Assembly: GCA_017963125.1 (NCBI GenBank)
Contig: JAGCUA010000018.1
Span: forward strand, 1 to 64,000
Source of the DNA: a bacterium
GTDB taxonomy: Bacteria > UBP6 > UBA1177
DNA length: 64,000 bases
Direction: 5' to 3'
The notes under the pieces were generated by a model. That model was not told where the DNA came from, searched no databases, and saw only the letters and a list, made by a program, of their open reading frames with translations. Numbering within the stretch: the stretch's first letter is position 1; each line of letters begins with the position of its first letter. Shown piece by piece: positions 33,470 through 42,880 of this stretch. Position numbers and translations under genes: made by a program.

Positions 33470-34606
33470 TTAGCTGTTCAGCATTTCCAGCATGAGTTTG
33501 AGGGCGACTTCGACTGCGCCGAAATCGGGAAAGAAAAGGTTCGAGTGAAGAGAAATCGGCTCTGCATCGGGATTCTTGCGGCACCCTACCCAGAACATTA
33601 TCCCGCTCCATTTTTTTGAGAAATAGCCGAAATCCTCGCCTACCAGGTCACCTTTTTTGTAAATGCACTTTATTCCGTGCTTTTCAGCGGCGGTTTTGAG
33701 TTTTGCGAAAAGTTCAGGCGTGTTGCGGACTTCGATGTATTCGCCTAAAATCGTGAGTTTTGCGGTGCAGCCGTATGTTTCGGCGCATCTTTTCGCGGTA
33801 TCTTCGACTATTTTCGTGCCAGTAGCCATCATTTCGGAAGTAAACGAACGCAAAGTTCCTTCGATTTTGGAATATCCCGAAACGACGTTTCTTGCCGTTC
33901 CCGAAACGAGTTTGCCGAAGTGGGCGTGGAAAGTATCGGTCGGATTTATGGTCTTGCGGATATTGTGCTCTACGACAGTGAGAAATTCCGCCGCTGCAGC
34001 GAGAGCGTCGTGACCGCGTTCAGGAAAGGCCGCGTGCGCCGTTTTGCCTTCGAAAACGACATCGACTTCACGCGGGATCGCAAAAAGAATGTTGTCGTTT
34101 GAAGCTATCTCGCCGACAAGGAAGTCGTCGTTCACATGTATTGCATGCGCCGCCTCAATGTTGTAGCTGTCAAAGACGCCGCTTTCGATCATCTTTCTCG
34201 CTCCCCCTGCCCCTTCTTCGCCAGGCTGGAAAACAAAAAGGATGTTTTTTTCGGGGAGTTTTTCCGCAACTGCCATAAGGATCCCGCAGAGGACCGTCAT
34301 GTGGATGTCGTGGCCGCAGGCGTGCATGACTCCAGGATTTTTCGAAACGATCTCATGTTCCGGGCTTTCATCGACTCTGATCGCGTCCATATCGGCGCGG
34401 AAAAGTTTGTAAGGAGCGTCTCCGCCGTTGTGGTAATCGATCACTATCGAAGTAAGGAACGGACGTTTGACCGTGAAAAGCGGTGAGCCTTTCGCGACTT
34501 CGTCAAAGAAAGAGAGGATGATTTCAGCCGTTTTGAACTCGTTGAACGAAGGTTCCGGCGACTCGTGCAGAGTTCTGCGAAGTTTTTTAAGTCTTTCAAG
34601 ATCCAT
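33470..34606 (-). CDS. M20 family amidohydrolase/carboxypeptidase
   Basis: 378 residues, HipO/AbgB-like zinc hydrolase of N-acyl amino acids or small peptides. Metal-site motifs: MHACGHDIHM near residue 90 and FVFQPGEEGAGGARKMIE near 125-140, then the dimerisation domain, and a late HSNLFFPDF His. No signal peptide, so cytoplasmic. Its ATG follows GAGGAG and lies directly behind the tricorn-like protease, so peptide release by the protease and uptake to this hydrolase is a possible link (inference). Confidence 0.9.
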   Translation of the reverse strand: MDLERLKKLRRTLHESPEPSFNEFKTAEIILSFFDEVAKGSPLFTVKRPFLTSIVIDYHNGGDAPYKLFRADMDAIRVDESPEHEIVSKNPGVMHACGHDIHMTVLCGILMAVAEKLPEKNILFVFQPGEEGAGGARKMIESGVFDSYNIEAAHAIHVNDDFLVGEIASNDNILFAIPREVDVVFEGKTAHAAFPERGHDALAAAAEFLTVVEHNIRKTINPTDTFHAHFGKLVSGTARNVVSGYSKIEGTLRSFTSEMMATGTKIVEDTAKRCAETYGCTAKLTILGEYIEVRNTPELFAKLKTAAEKHGIKCIYKKGDLVGEDFGYFSKKWSGIMFWVGCRKNPDAEPISLHSNLFFPDFGAVEVALKLMLEMLNS

Positions 34607-37600
34607 TTACTTCTCCTCAAGAAGGACTTGTACCGCCTTTTCGACCTGCGGATCGCGCCCTTCGATGATGTTGTTCGGGAGCATCGGGACTACAAAATCG
34701 GGAACAAGTTCGTTGTTTTCGAGATATTTTCCGTCGTTTCCGATAATTCCTATCTGCGGGATACCGAAGTAGAGCGATTCATCGAGAAGAAGCGGCCACC
34801 ATACTGCCGTAGCCGTTCCTGCAACGGGCATTCCGACGATCTTTCCGAGTTTGAGTTCGCGGTAAGCATACGGGAACATGTGGGCGTCGCTGTAGTTGCC
34901 TTCGTTTACGAGAAGAACTGTCTTTTTCGTCCAGCGGTCCTGAGGATCACCGCCGAAATTCTTGACTCCGCGGTGGCTGTACTGCGTGTATTTTTTGCCG
35001 CCGAAAAGAACGGAAAGCTCGTCGTGGAGCCATCCGCCGCCGTTGAAGCGCGTATCGATGACGATTCCTTCAGCGTCGCTGTATCTGCCCATGATCTCGT
35101 CAAAAATCGTCTTGAAGCTTTCGCCGTCCATGCCTCTGATATGGACATAGCCGAATTTTCCTTCCGAAAGTTTTTCGACTCTTTCGCGGTTCTTCTTTAC
35201 CCATCTGTTGTAGAGAAGCTCGAATTCAGCGCGATAGCCGATAGGTTTAACGACTTCATCCCAGCGTTCCGAAGTTGCCGGATTCCAGAGAGAAAGTCTC
35301 ACTTTTGTATCTGCAGTGCGGTTGAGCAGTTTGTCGAAACTTTCAGCAGTTACGTTCATTCCGTTGATCTTCTCGATAACAATTCCTGCCTTGATCTTGC
35401 TTTCAGCCTTATCTAACGGACCGCCTTTCATGATTTCGTCGATCTTCACGCCGGATTTATCGAAAGAGTAGAAAATTCCAAGCCTTCCCGAGGCGTCACC
35501 CATAGGCATATACGGCATATATCCGCTTCCTGTGTGGGAAACGTTGAGCTCACCCAGCATTTCTGACAAAAGTTCGCTGAAATCGTAGTTATTGTTGATG
35601 AAGGGGATGAATTTTGCGTATTCATCCTTGTATTTCGCCCAGTCGACGCCGTGAAGGCCGGTGTCGTAAAACTTGTCGTTCATCGTTTTCCAGACATATT
35701 CGAAAAGATATGCGTATTCCGCATTTTTGTTGACTGAAAATTCAGCGTTCGGTGCGACCGGCTTCATTTTTCCGTCTGCAAGACCGAGTTTGCTCGCCTT
35801 TCTCAAAGCAAGGATGAAAAGCGATGTTCCCGCGCTGTCGGGAACAATCGAAAACTGCGGATCGTCCCAGAAAGAGAGATTTCTCGGATGCGGGATCGAA
35901 GAAAGCTGCTTTTCTGTTTTTTCGCGCAGATTGAGAGCGACGATCCTGATTTCGGCAGGTTCGTAACTCATGTAGTAAAGCGTCTCGCCGTCCTTTGAAA
36001 CGGCGTCTTCGACATATTTCGCGGGATTGAGGGAAACTTTCACGATCCTCTCTTCGATATCAGTTTTGTCGAAAGCGACAGCCTCTTTTTTCTCTTCGGG
36101 TTTTGCTGCTGCCGGGTTAGGCTGTGTCGGCGGGACATTTTTCGCAGAAGCCGCTTTTTTGTTAGCCTCGGCCTTCTTTTCTATATCGATCTCCTCTTTT
36201 GTTTTCTGGAAGTTGTCGAATCCTTTTTTGTTGAGGAAGAAAAGGTAAAGCTCGTCTTTTCCTATCCACGAAATGAATTCGCCGTTTCCGCTCCACTTGG
36301 GCAGCGCGTCGAAAGTTCCCGAGTTCGAGATGTTTGTAAGTTCGCCGCCTTTTGCCTCAACTATGCCGATCTCGCCGCTCCAGCGGTCTCTGTCGTTGAA
36401 TACGACCGCAAGACGGGTGCTGTCTGGAGACCATGAATACTGCTGGTCACCGTCGATATAGGAAACGTTTTTCTCGCCAGCCATAACAGTCGTGTGAGTG
36501 TTCTTTTCGGTGTCGAAAACAACAAGTTCAGTCCTGTTTTTGAGGTATGCGATCTTCTTTCCGTCAGGAGAATAGTAAGCCTGAAATGCGTTGAAATCGC
36601 CGGAGATCACCTCTTTCTCGCTGATTTTCGTCGAAGATGAGAAGTAAGGCTCGTTCTCATCATCCATGCTTGTCTCGTAAACTTTCCAGGTGCCGTCTCT
36701 GAACGAAGAATAGAGCAGTTTTCTGTTTTCGGGGTGGAAGTTTACCCATCTCTCCTCGTTCGGAGTGTCGGTTATTCTTTTTGTCGTGCCTGTTTCGGGG
36801 TTTACGACATAAATTTCACCGCGCAGAACAAGAGCGGCCTCGGTTCCGTCAGCATTCGGAGCGACTTCGTCGGCAGCCGAAAGCATTGCCCGGATTTCGT
36901 TGGCCTTCATTTCCACGCTTGAGAAAACTTCGAGTTTTACAGGTTCCTCGCCGTCTTTCATTGTGTAGATCTGGCCGTCGTAAGAGAAGCAGAGAAGCCC
37001 GTTTCTGCTTCTCGAAAGGAACCTGACAGGGTTGGTGTCAAATTTCGTGAGCTGCGTTTTTGCACCTGCGGCAGAACGTTTCCAGACATTGAAAGAGCCG
37101 CTTTCCTCACTCAGATAGTAGATATCTCCGTTTTCGCCGAAAACAGGGTTTCTGTCCTCGCCTGCGAAATCGGTGAGTTTATCGAATTTTTTGACTTCTG
37201 TATCGTATTCCCAAAGGTCTCTTGCGTTGCTTGAAACATGGTGTTTGCGCCAGTCGCTCTCGTATCCTTTTTTGTCGTGATAGATGAATTTCGTGCCGTC
37301 CGCACTGATGTTGAGGTCAAGAACAGGGAACGGGATCTCGAGTTTTTCGGCTCCGCCTTCAGCAGGAACAGAGTAAAGCTGCGGCAGACTTCTTGAGGGG
37401 AAAAGCGAACTTTCTTTCGTGCCGACTCTCGGCGAATTGAAGTAAACGATCGAATCATCGGGCGAAAAAGCCATCGGAATGTCGTTTGCTGAGTGGAAAG
37501 TAAGTCTTTTTGCGTTTCCGCCGTTTCTTGAAATCGTAAAAATATCGAGGTTCCCGAAGCGGCTACTTACAAAAGCGAGCGTTTTTCCGCTGTTTGCCCA

Positions 37601-37915
37601 GACAGGCCTCGATTCGTAGGAAGGAGCCGAAGTCAGAGCACGGGCCAGACCGCCTTTTGCCGGAACGATATAGATGTCTCCCATGAATGCGAAAGCGATC
37701 TCGTTTCCGTCGGGAGAAACCGCGGGATAGCGCATCCAGCCGAGCAGATTCCCGTTTTCCTGCACCGCAACAGAATCATCCGCCACTTCGACATTGACGA
37801 TTTTGTTGACTGGCTTTTCAACCTTTTTGTTGATTTCGATCCCTAAAAATTTGTCGAGCTGCTGGCATGAAACCGCCAGAAACATAAGCGAAACTAAAGC
37901 AAAAAACCTTTTCAT
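34607..37915 (-). CDS. Tricorn-like S41 protease lipoprotein
   Basis: 1102 residues. Lipobox AVSC lipidates Cys18, so unlike archaeal tricorn it is envelope-bound. Two beta-propeller regions of WD40/TolB-like blades (about 50-580; repeats such as SPDGNEIAFAFMGDIY, SPDSTRLAVVF) are followed by a Lys/Ala/Pro linker, a C1 helical domain, a PDZ domain (LGIFYSFDKSGVKIDEIMKGGPLDKA) and the S41 core with the His in NVSHTGSGY and nucleophile Ser in GNYSDAHMFP. Likely trims peptides in the periplasm. ATG 37915 follows GGAGG; one base separates its stop from the M20 gene. Confidence 0.9.
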   Translation of the reverse strand: MKRFFALVSLMFLAVSCQQLDKFLGIEINKKVEKPVNKIVNVEVADDSVAVQENGNLLGWMRYPAVSPDGNEIAFAFMGDIYIVPAKGGLARALTSAPSYESRPVWANSGKTLAFVSSRFGNLDIFTISRNGGNAKRLTFHSANDIPMAFSPDDSIVYFNSPRVGTKESSLFPSRSLPQLYSVPAEGGAEKLEIPFPVLDLNISADGTKFIYHDKKGYESDWRKHHVSSNARDLWEYDTEVKKFDKLTDFAGEDRNPVFGENGDIYYLSEESGSFNVWKRSAAGAKTQLTKFDTNPVRFLSRSRNGLLCFSYDGQIYTMKDGEEPVKLEVFSSVEMKANEIRAMLSAADEVAPNADGTEAALVLRGEIYVVNPETGTTKRITDTPNEERWVNFHPENRKLLYSSFRDGTWKVYETSMDDENEPYFSSSTKISEKEVISGDFNAFQAYYSPDGKKIAYLKNRTELVVFDTEKNTHTTVMAGEKNVSYIDGDQQYSWSPDSTRLAVVFNDRDRWSGEIGIVEAKGGELTNISNSGTFDALPKWSGNGEFISWIGKDELYLFFLNKKGFDNFQKTKEEIDIEKKAEANKKAASAKNVPPTQPNPAAAKPEEKKEAVAFDKTDIEERIVKVSLNPAKYVEDAVSKDGETLYYMSYEPAEIRIVALNLREKTEKQLSSIPHPRNLSFWDDPQFSIVPDSAGTSLFILALRKASKLGLADGKMKPVAPNAEFSVNKNAEYAYLFEYVWKTMNDKFYDTGLHGVDWAKYKDEYAKFIPFINNNYDFSELLSEMLGELNVSHTGSGYMPYMPMGDASGRLGIFYSFDKSGVKIDEIMKGGPLDKAESKIKAGIVIEKINGMNVTAESFDKLLNRTADTKVRLSLWNPATSERWDEVVKPIGYRAEFELLYNRWVKKNRERVEKLSEGKFGYVHIRGMDGESFKTIFDEIMGRYSDAEGIVIDTRFNGGGWLHDELSVLFGGKKYTQYSHRGVKNFGGDPQDRWTKKTVLLVNEGNYSDAHMFPYAYRELKLGKIVGMPVAGTATAVWWPLLLDESLYFGIPQIGIIGNDGKYLENNELVPDFVVPMLPNNIIEGRDPQVEKAVQVLLEEK

Positions 37916-37940
37916 AAGACCTCCAAGAACTTCACATTTT

Positions 37941-37980
37941 CTGACCTCACCCTAAATCCCTCTCCAGTGTGGCGAGGAAC
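37941..37980. repeat. dispersed CTGACCTCACCC...GTGGCGAGG element (copy 1)
   Basis: CTGACCTCACCC, CCCTCTCCA and TGTGGCGAGGAAC arranged as in the copy at 60024-60065. It lies in the leader region of the tricorn-like gene. Confidence 0.65.
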
Positions 37981-38067
37981 CAATTTATCAAGTGCGGTCT
38001 AACCGCCGATTTTTACAACGCAAAGCACTTTCAGTCAAGGCAAAGTGTCAATTTCAGTAGATTTTTA

Positions 38068-38093
38068 TTTCCCTTCGACTTCGCTCAGGGACC
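38068..38093. repeat. dispersed CCCTTCGACTTCGCTCAGGG element
   Basis: Core CCCTTCGACTTCGCTCAGGG (38071-38090) with CCCT/AGGG ends, a sequence that recurs in many bacterial genomes as a short interspersed repeat. One copy noticed in this window, between clcA and the tricorn-like gene. Confidence 0.55.
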
Positions 38094-38107
38094 TGATTCC
38101 AGAATTT

Positions 38108-40153
38108 TTATCTGAACGCGGCTTTAAGGCGCTCGAGATCCTCTTTCGTTCCGGCTGCGATAAGAACATCGCCTGCTTCGAGCGTCTTGGTGGGCGACAT
38201 TGTCCCCTTCCCTGTCGATTTTTCGCGGACGGCAAGGACTAGAACGTTGAAATTTTCGCGCAGTTTAAGGTCGATAAGGTTGTGTCCCCACATTTTTTTG
38301 TTGGTAGTTATCGCTTCGATACGGTATTCGTCCTCGAATTCGATGCTGTACTGCTCAGTCCCTTCGCCGCGCTGAACGGTTTTAAGCATGTTCGCTTTCG
38401 AAAGGATCTCACGGTGGTAGAAATCAATGAGATCGTGTTCGTGGATGCAGCCGACTACTTTGCCTTCATCGGAAAGAACAGGCAGTTCGATGACTTCGCG
38501 CTTTATCATGAATCTCATCGCCTGGGAAAGCGGAGTATCGAGTTTCACTGTCGGGAAAGTCGTGTCCAGCAGGTCGCTTGCAAGGACCATTGTTCCGATC
38601 GCGTCGTAATCGACTTTGTTGTTCGAGCTGAAAACGCCGTTTATCGCGCCCAGATATTTGCCTGAATCATCGACGACATACGATTCAAAACGCTCCTTGT
38701 CCCTCATTTTGTCGAGGATCTGCGGCAGTTGCTCATCCTTGTGGACAACGACGCATTCAGGGCGGAGGCAGAGCTGGACATGGTTTTCGTTCATGATTGA
38801 AGCCTCTTCGCTGTCGTCGATCGCGATGCCTTCTTTGTAAAGCTGGTAGTTGTAGATCGAAAAAACGCTCATCCGCTTTGAAATCATCGTTGCAACGACT
38901 GTCGCGAGCATAAGCGAAGGAAGCATATTGTAGTCCCGCGTGATCTCGAAAACGAGAAGCAACGAGGAGATCGGTTCCTGTGTCGCCGCGCCGAGAAGCG
39001 CGCCGATCCCGACAGACGCGAAACTGATCCCTATCGAGGGGCCGAATTCAGGGTAGAATATCGGGATTATTTTTCCAAAACCAAGACCGAAAATATAACC
39101 CACAAAAAGTATCGGCAGGAAGATTCCGCCCGAAGCTCCGCTTGCAAATGCTATCGAAAGGAAAACAAGCTTGAGCAGGGCGATGCCGATAAGGAATGAC
39201 GGCGTGAAACCGTTTCCGGCAAGCATCATGTCCTTGCCTAAACCGAAAATTTCTGGAACAAAGGGAACAGTCAGCGCGAACGGCAGAAGAAGGAGCGGAA
39301 TATGGATAAATTCAGGCAGTTTCGCCTTCACTCTGTCAAAAATGTTGGAATTGAAGTATGTGAGTTTAATGAGCCCTACTCCCAAAAGCGCGTTGATTAG
39401 GCCGAAAGTCGTGAAAAGGAAGATCTCCGTTCCCGAACTGATCTCGGCGCTGAAACCGAGTGCAGCAGCCGGAAGAGCGGTATGTCCCGGCATAAAATAC
39501 GAGCCAAAGAAACTTGCCGTAGCCGCCGAAACGACGATAGGTGTCAAAGTTCCGATAGCGTAGTTTCCGAGGATCGTCTCGACCGCGAAAATCGTTCCTG
39601 CGATAGGAGCGTCGAAAGCGACAGCAAGACCTGCAGCGGCGCCGCATCCGACAAAAAGTTTGATACGCGATATCGGCATGCTTAAAAACTGCCCTAAAGT
39701 CGAACCGAGTGAAGAACCGATCATGATTATCGGACCTTCGTTGCCGAGCGGAACGCCCGTGGCGATCGAAAGAGATGAAGTTATCATTTTGAAGATAGCG
39801 AGTTTAGGCGGCATGATCCCGTTTTTAAGTTTCAAAGTTTTAAGAAGGAATCCGAAACCAGCCCCTCCGCTTTCCTTACATAAATAGCGGATAATAAAGC
39901 CGCTTATGAAAACGCCTGTCAGCGGAAGAACGAACTTGTACCACATCGGGAGTTTCTTGAAAGCCTCGACTGCAGCGATCGTGGGTGCACCTATAAAAAG
40001 TTTCGACAGGTAATCTATCATCCAGTTGAAGCACAAAAAGGCGCATCCGGCTAAAATGCCGATAAGCACAGCCGCGAAAATCAGGAAGGTTCCCTCTTTC
40101 AGTTTCGCTTTTTCGAGGAAATTTTTTAATTTGAAGAAAGATATTTTTCTCAT
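38108..40153 (-). CDS. clcA: CLC chloride channel/antiporter with CBS pair and TrkA-C domain
   Basis: 681 residues. About ten to eleven membrane helices (1-430) with the CLC marks GVPLGNEGPIIMIG (gating Glu kept, suggesting H+/Cl- exchange) and the FASGASGGIFLPILFVGYIFG pore region. Two CBS domains follow (about 455-590) and a C-terminal TrkA-C-like domain (about 600-681), so nucleotide or ligand control is likely. The ATG overlaps the ribD stop (ATGA). Confidence 0.92.
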   Translation of the reverse strand: MRKISFFKLKNFLEKAKLKEGTFLIFAAVLIGILAGCAFLCFNWMIDYLSKLFIGAPTIAAVEAFKKLPMWYKFVLPLTGVFISGFIIRYLCKESGGAGFGFLLKTLKLKNGIMPPKLAIFKMITSSLSIATGVPLGNEGPIIMIGSSLGSTLGQFLSMPISRIKLFVGCGAAAGLAVAFDAPIAGTIFAVETILGNYAIGTLTPIVVSAATASFFGSYFMPGHTALPAAALGFSAEISSGTEIFLFTTFGLINALLGVGLIKLTYFNSNIFDRVKAKLPEFIHIPLLLLPFALTVPFVPEIFGLGKDMMLAGNGFTPSFLIGIALLKLVFLSIAFASGASGGIFLPILFVGYIFGLGFGKIIPIFYPEFGPSIGISFASVGIGALLGAATQEPISSLLLVFEITRDYNMLPSLMLATVVATMISKRMSVFSIYNYQLYKEGIAIDDSEEASIMNENHVQLCLRPECVVVHKDEQLPQILDKMRDKERFESYVVDDSGKYLGAINGVFSSNNKVDYDAIGTMVLASDLLDTTFPTVKLDTPLSQAMRFMIKREVIELPVLSDEGKVVGCIHEHDLIDFYHREILSKANMLKTVQRGEGTEQYSIEFEDEYRIEAITTNKKMWGHNLIDLKLRENFNVLVLAVREKSTGKGTMSPTKTLEAGDVLIAAGTKEDLERLKAAFR

Positions 40154-41211
40154 GATTTTTTTCTGTATATTTTCAAAGTGTCGTTTCCGAGTTTTTCCGA
40201 GTGAGTGAGATCAAATGAATTTTCAAAAAGTTTTTTTCTGTTTTCATCAAAAAGAGGAAGCCCCGAACCGAAAACTTTTTCCGATTCGATGAGTTGCATT
40301 TCATCCGCCAAACCTGCTTCCATAAAGGCTTTCACGAGGTTTGCGCCACCTTCAAGAAGAACGGAATTGATTTTATATTTTGTATAAAGAATTGAAAGAG
40401 CCTCTTTCAGTTCAAAATTTTCGGGTAAAATTTCGATTTTCGCCTTGATTTCATGCGCTTCCCTGGCACTTGTGAAGATTATCGGTTCTCTTTCCATCAC
40501 CTTTGAATTCAAATTAAGCGAGAAATTCCTGCTGAAAATTACCGGCTGAGGGTCAAAACCCTCTACCAGCCTTACTGTCAGCATTGGATCATCGATATTT
40601 ACGGTGTTCGCGCCGACTGCGATCGCGGAATGTTCACTTCTGAGTTTATGAACATAGATTTGCGCCTCGGAGCCGCTGATGATGCACCTTTCGCCTACTT
40701 TTTGAGTTATAAAACCGTCCTTGCTTGCGGCGATTTTCAGCGTGATCCAGGGAAGATTCGTTCTTATCCCCTTGAAAAAGAAGCGGTTTATCTCTTCGAC
40801 ATCTCCTGCGAAACCCTTTACCAATGCACCTTTAACGCCATTTTGGATCAAAAAATCAAGTCCGCCTACGGCTTTTGCGTTTTCTTCCTTTTTTGCTACA
40901 AAAACTGCTTTGATACCCGCTTCCAGTATAGCTTTTGCGCAAGGCGGAGTCTTTCCGTAGTGGTTGCAGGGTTCAAGAGTGACAGCCATGTTCAAACCAG
41001 GTGCTTTGAAACCGATTTTTCTAAGTGCATCGGCTTCGGCATGATCACGACCATATTCCTGAGTGAAACCTTCCGAAATAATTTTCCCCTCGTCGTCAAA
41101 AATCACAGCCCCGACTTTCGGATTGGGATAGGTTTTTACCGTCGCCAGTTTTGAAAGCTCGACTGCCTTTTTCATCATCGTGGAAACGATATTTTCGCCT
41201 ATCTCAGCCAA
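40150..41211 (-). CDS. ribD: Riboflavin biosynthesis protein RibD (deaminase/reductase)
   Basis: Bifunctional pyrimidine deaminase and reductase of riboflavin synthesis. Deaminase domain with the zinc site DHAEADAL and PCNHYGKTPPC, preceded by TYPNPKVGAVI; reductase domain from about residue 150 with PWITLKIAASKDGFI and LLEGGANLVKAF. Start chosen at TTG 41211, which has AAGGAG six bases upstream and gives 353 residues; an ATG at 41277 would extend into the divergent promoter region. Other rib genes are absent and no FMN riboswitch is seen. Confidence 0.9.
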   Translation of the reverse strand: MAEIGENIVSTMMKKAVELSKLATVKTYPNPKVGAVIFDDEGKIISEGFTQEYGRDHAEADALRKIGFKAPGLNMAVTLEPCNHYGKTPPCAKAILEAGIKAVFVAKKEENAKAVGGLDFLIQNGVKGALVKGFAGDVEEINRFFFKGIRTNLPWITLKIAASKDGFITQKVGERCIISGSEAQIYVHKLRSEHSAIAVGANTVNIDDPMLTVRLVEGFDPQPVIFSRNFSLNLNSKVMEREPIIFTSAREAHEIKAKIEILPENFELKEALSILYTKYKINSVLLEGGANLVKAFMEAGLADEMQLIESEKVFGSGLPLFDENRKKLFENSFDLTHSEKLGNDTLKIYRKKS

Positions 41212-41261
41212 AGCACTCTCCTTGTGAACAAAGCCTCCCCCTTTTATGGAAATAAATATTA

Positions 41262-41290
41262 CTGTCAAATTTTTCAATTATATATATAAT
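41262..41290 (+). promoter_or_regulatory. promoter for the FG-GAP lipoprotein
   Basis: CTGTCA (41262-41267), 17-bp spacer, TATAAT (41285-41290), in the 112-bp divergent gap with ribD. Confidence 0.5.
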
Positions 41291-41323
41291 CCCGCGTTTT
41301 ATTGTCTTTTTTTGGAGGAAACG

Positions 41324-42874
41324 ATGCCGGCATTACTTAAAATACTTGCAATTACGCTTTGCGCCGTGCTGATCGCATGCGGCAGCTCGTCGAATGAGGA
41401 AAACGAAATACCTGATGAGAATATTCCGGCTGAAGATTCCGATACCGCAATGCCGGATGAAAATGATGAAGACTCAAATCCTGTTTCCGATACTGACAGC
41501 GCAGTCGAAGAAAACGATGAAGACGAAAACAGCGATGCGGATTCACCAGAAAACGATAGCGAAACTCCCGAGGAAGACAGCGATTATGAAGAGCTTCAGA
41601 CCGGCGGGATCTACATTTTTTCAGATTTTGACAAATCGGGAAACGCCCAGTCGAGAGAGATTTTGGGAAACGGCGGATTTTTCGGTTTTTCTATCATGAC
41701 GCTAAGCGACAAATACTGGGCAGTAAGTGCGATCCACGAGTCTATCCCGGCCTTTGACTGGGACAAGGCGACTGGAAAACTCTACATTTTTGAAAAAGAG
41801 AAAAAAATCGAAAAACTTGAAGACGCCGCTTTCGTGCTGAACCACCCGGACAAATCGGTCAATGTCGGCTTCGGCTATGCGGCAACGGAACTTTGCGATA
41901 TCAACGGCGACGGCTTTGACGATATCGCCGTTTCTTCACACCTCGCGACTTTCAACAACCTTAGCGCGGCAGGAGAGATCGTCGTTTTTTACGGTGACGC
42001 TTCGGGCTGGAAAGAGGAAAATTCATCTATTTCGCGCCTTTCCTCGGAATATATCCAGAAAGCGGACAGCATGAGCCAGTCCCTTGCGTGCCTTGACTAC
42101 GACGGCGACGGTTTTGCCGACATTTTTGCAGGCGGCCAGAACGCTGGTCCCGAACTTACAGGCGGCGGAAGCCAGGGAATGGTCGCATTTTTCAAAGGAA
42201 GCGCACAAGGTCTTTCGGAGCACGAAAGCTGGGTGTTGCTTCCCGAAGTTGAAGAAAAGGGACAGTATTTCGGAAGCGGTATGATCATTGACGATCTTGA
42301 CGGCGACTCGAAGCCCGACCTTGCTGTTGCCGGCTGGGGTTTGAGAGAGTTGAGAGAGGGAGGCTACGAACACTTCGGCGGCGGGATCTATATTTATTCA
42401 GGTGGTACCGACTGGCAAAAAGGTGCGACTCACAAAATTTTCTGGGCTGACTCATCTCAGTTCGGCAGCGTTATAAAAACCGTTGAGATCGGCGGCAAAA
42501 AATATCTTGCATCACTCGCTCCGAAAGACAACCTCTACGGAACAATCAGCTTTTTCGACCCTCTGGAAAACTTTGAGCCGAGACTGGATCTCTTATTTCT
42601 GCTCCCCTCCTACCTTTACAGCGATGACAACAAGATTTCCGATTTCGATATGATAAAACTTTCAGATGACACCGATCTTATCATTGCCGGTGGAAAAAAT
42701 TTCGGAGACGGCGGGATGATCTTCTGCGCTACGGTCAAAGATGGCACGATCTCTGAGCCTAAAGCGTGCAAATTCCAGCCCGAAACACCGGAAGGAGGCT
42801 TCGGATATTCGGTCAAAAACATCGGAAACGGCGAAATCGTTGTCGGAAAACCTGAATATATTCACAGATTTTAG
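41324..42874 (+). CDS. Lipoprotein with acidic linker and FG-GAP/integrin-like calcium repeats
   Basis: 516 residues. Lipobox LIAC gives a lipidated Cys18, then an Asp/Glu/Ser/Pro linker to about residue 90 and a beta-propeller-like domain with FG-GAP repeats: DINGDGFDDIAVSSH, DYDGDGFADIFAGG and DLDGDSKPDLAVAGW, each with a Ca2+-binding DxDGDxxxD loop. Such proteins usually sit on the cell surface for adhesion or binding. ATG 41324 follows GGAGG; the first ATG in the frame, at 41246, lies before the promoter. Six bases separate it from plsB. Confidence 0.85.
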   Translation: MPALLKILAITLCAVLIACGSSSNEENEIPDENIPAEDSDTAMPDENDEDSNPVSDTDSAVEENDEDENSDADSPENDSETPEEDSDYEELQTGGIYIFSDFDKSGNAQSREILGNGGFFGFSIMTLSDKYWAVSAIHESIPAFDWDKATGKLYIFEKEKKIEKLEDAAFVLNHPDKSVNVGFGYAATELCDINGDGFDDIAVSSHLATFNNLSAAGEIVVFYGDASGWKEENSSISRLSSEYIQKADSMSQSLACLDYDGDGFADIFAGGQNAGPELTGGGSQGMVAFFKGSAQGLSEHESWVLLPEVEEKGQYFGSGMIIDDLDGDSKPDLAVAGWGLRELREGGYEHFGGGIYIYSGGTDWQKGATHKIFWADSSQFGSVIKTVEIGGKKYLASLAPKDNLYGTISFFDPLENFEPRLDLLFLLPSYLYSDDNKISDFDMIKLSDDTDLIIAGGKNFGDGGMIFCATVKDGTISEPKACKFQPETPEGGFGYSVKNIGNGEIVVGKPEYIHRF

Positions 42875-42880
42875 GATCTT

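Noticed and set aside
41212..41323. FMN riboswitch upstream of ribD
   Set aside because: The gap is only 112 bp, AT-rich, holds the divergent promoter and shows none of the conserved riboswitch blocks.
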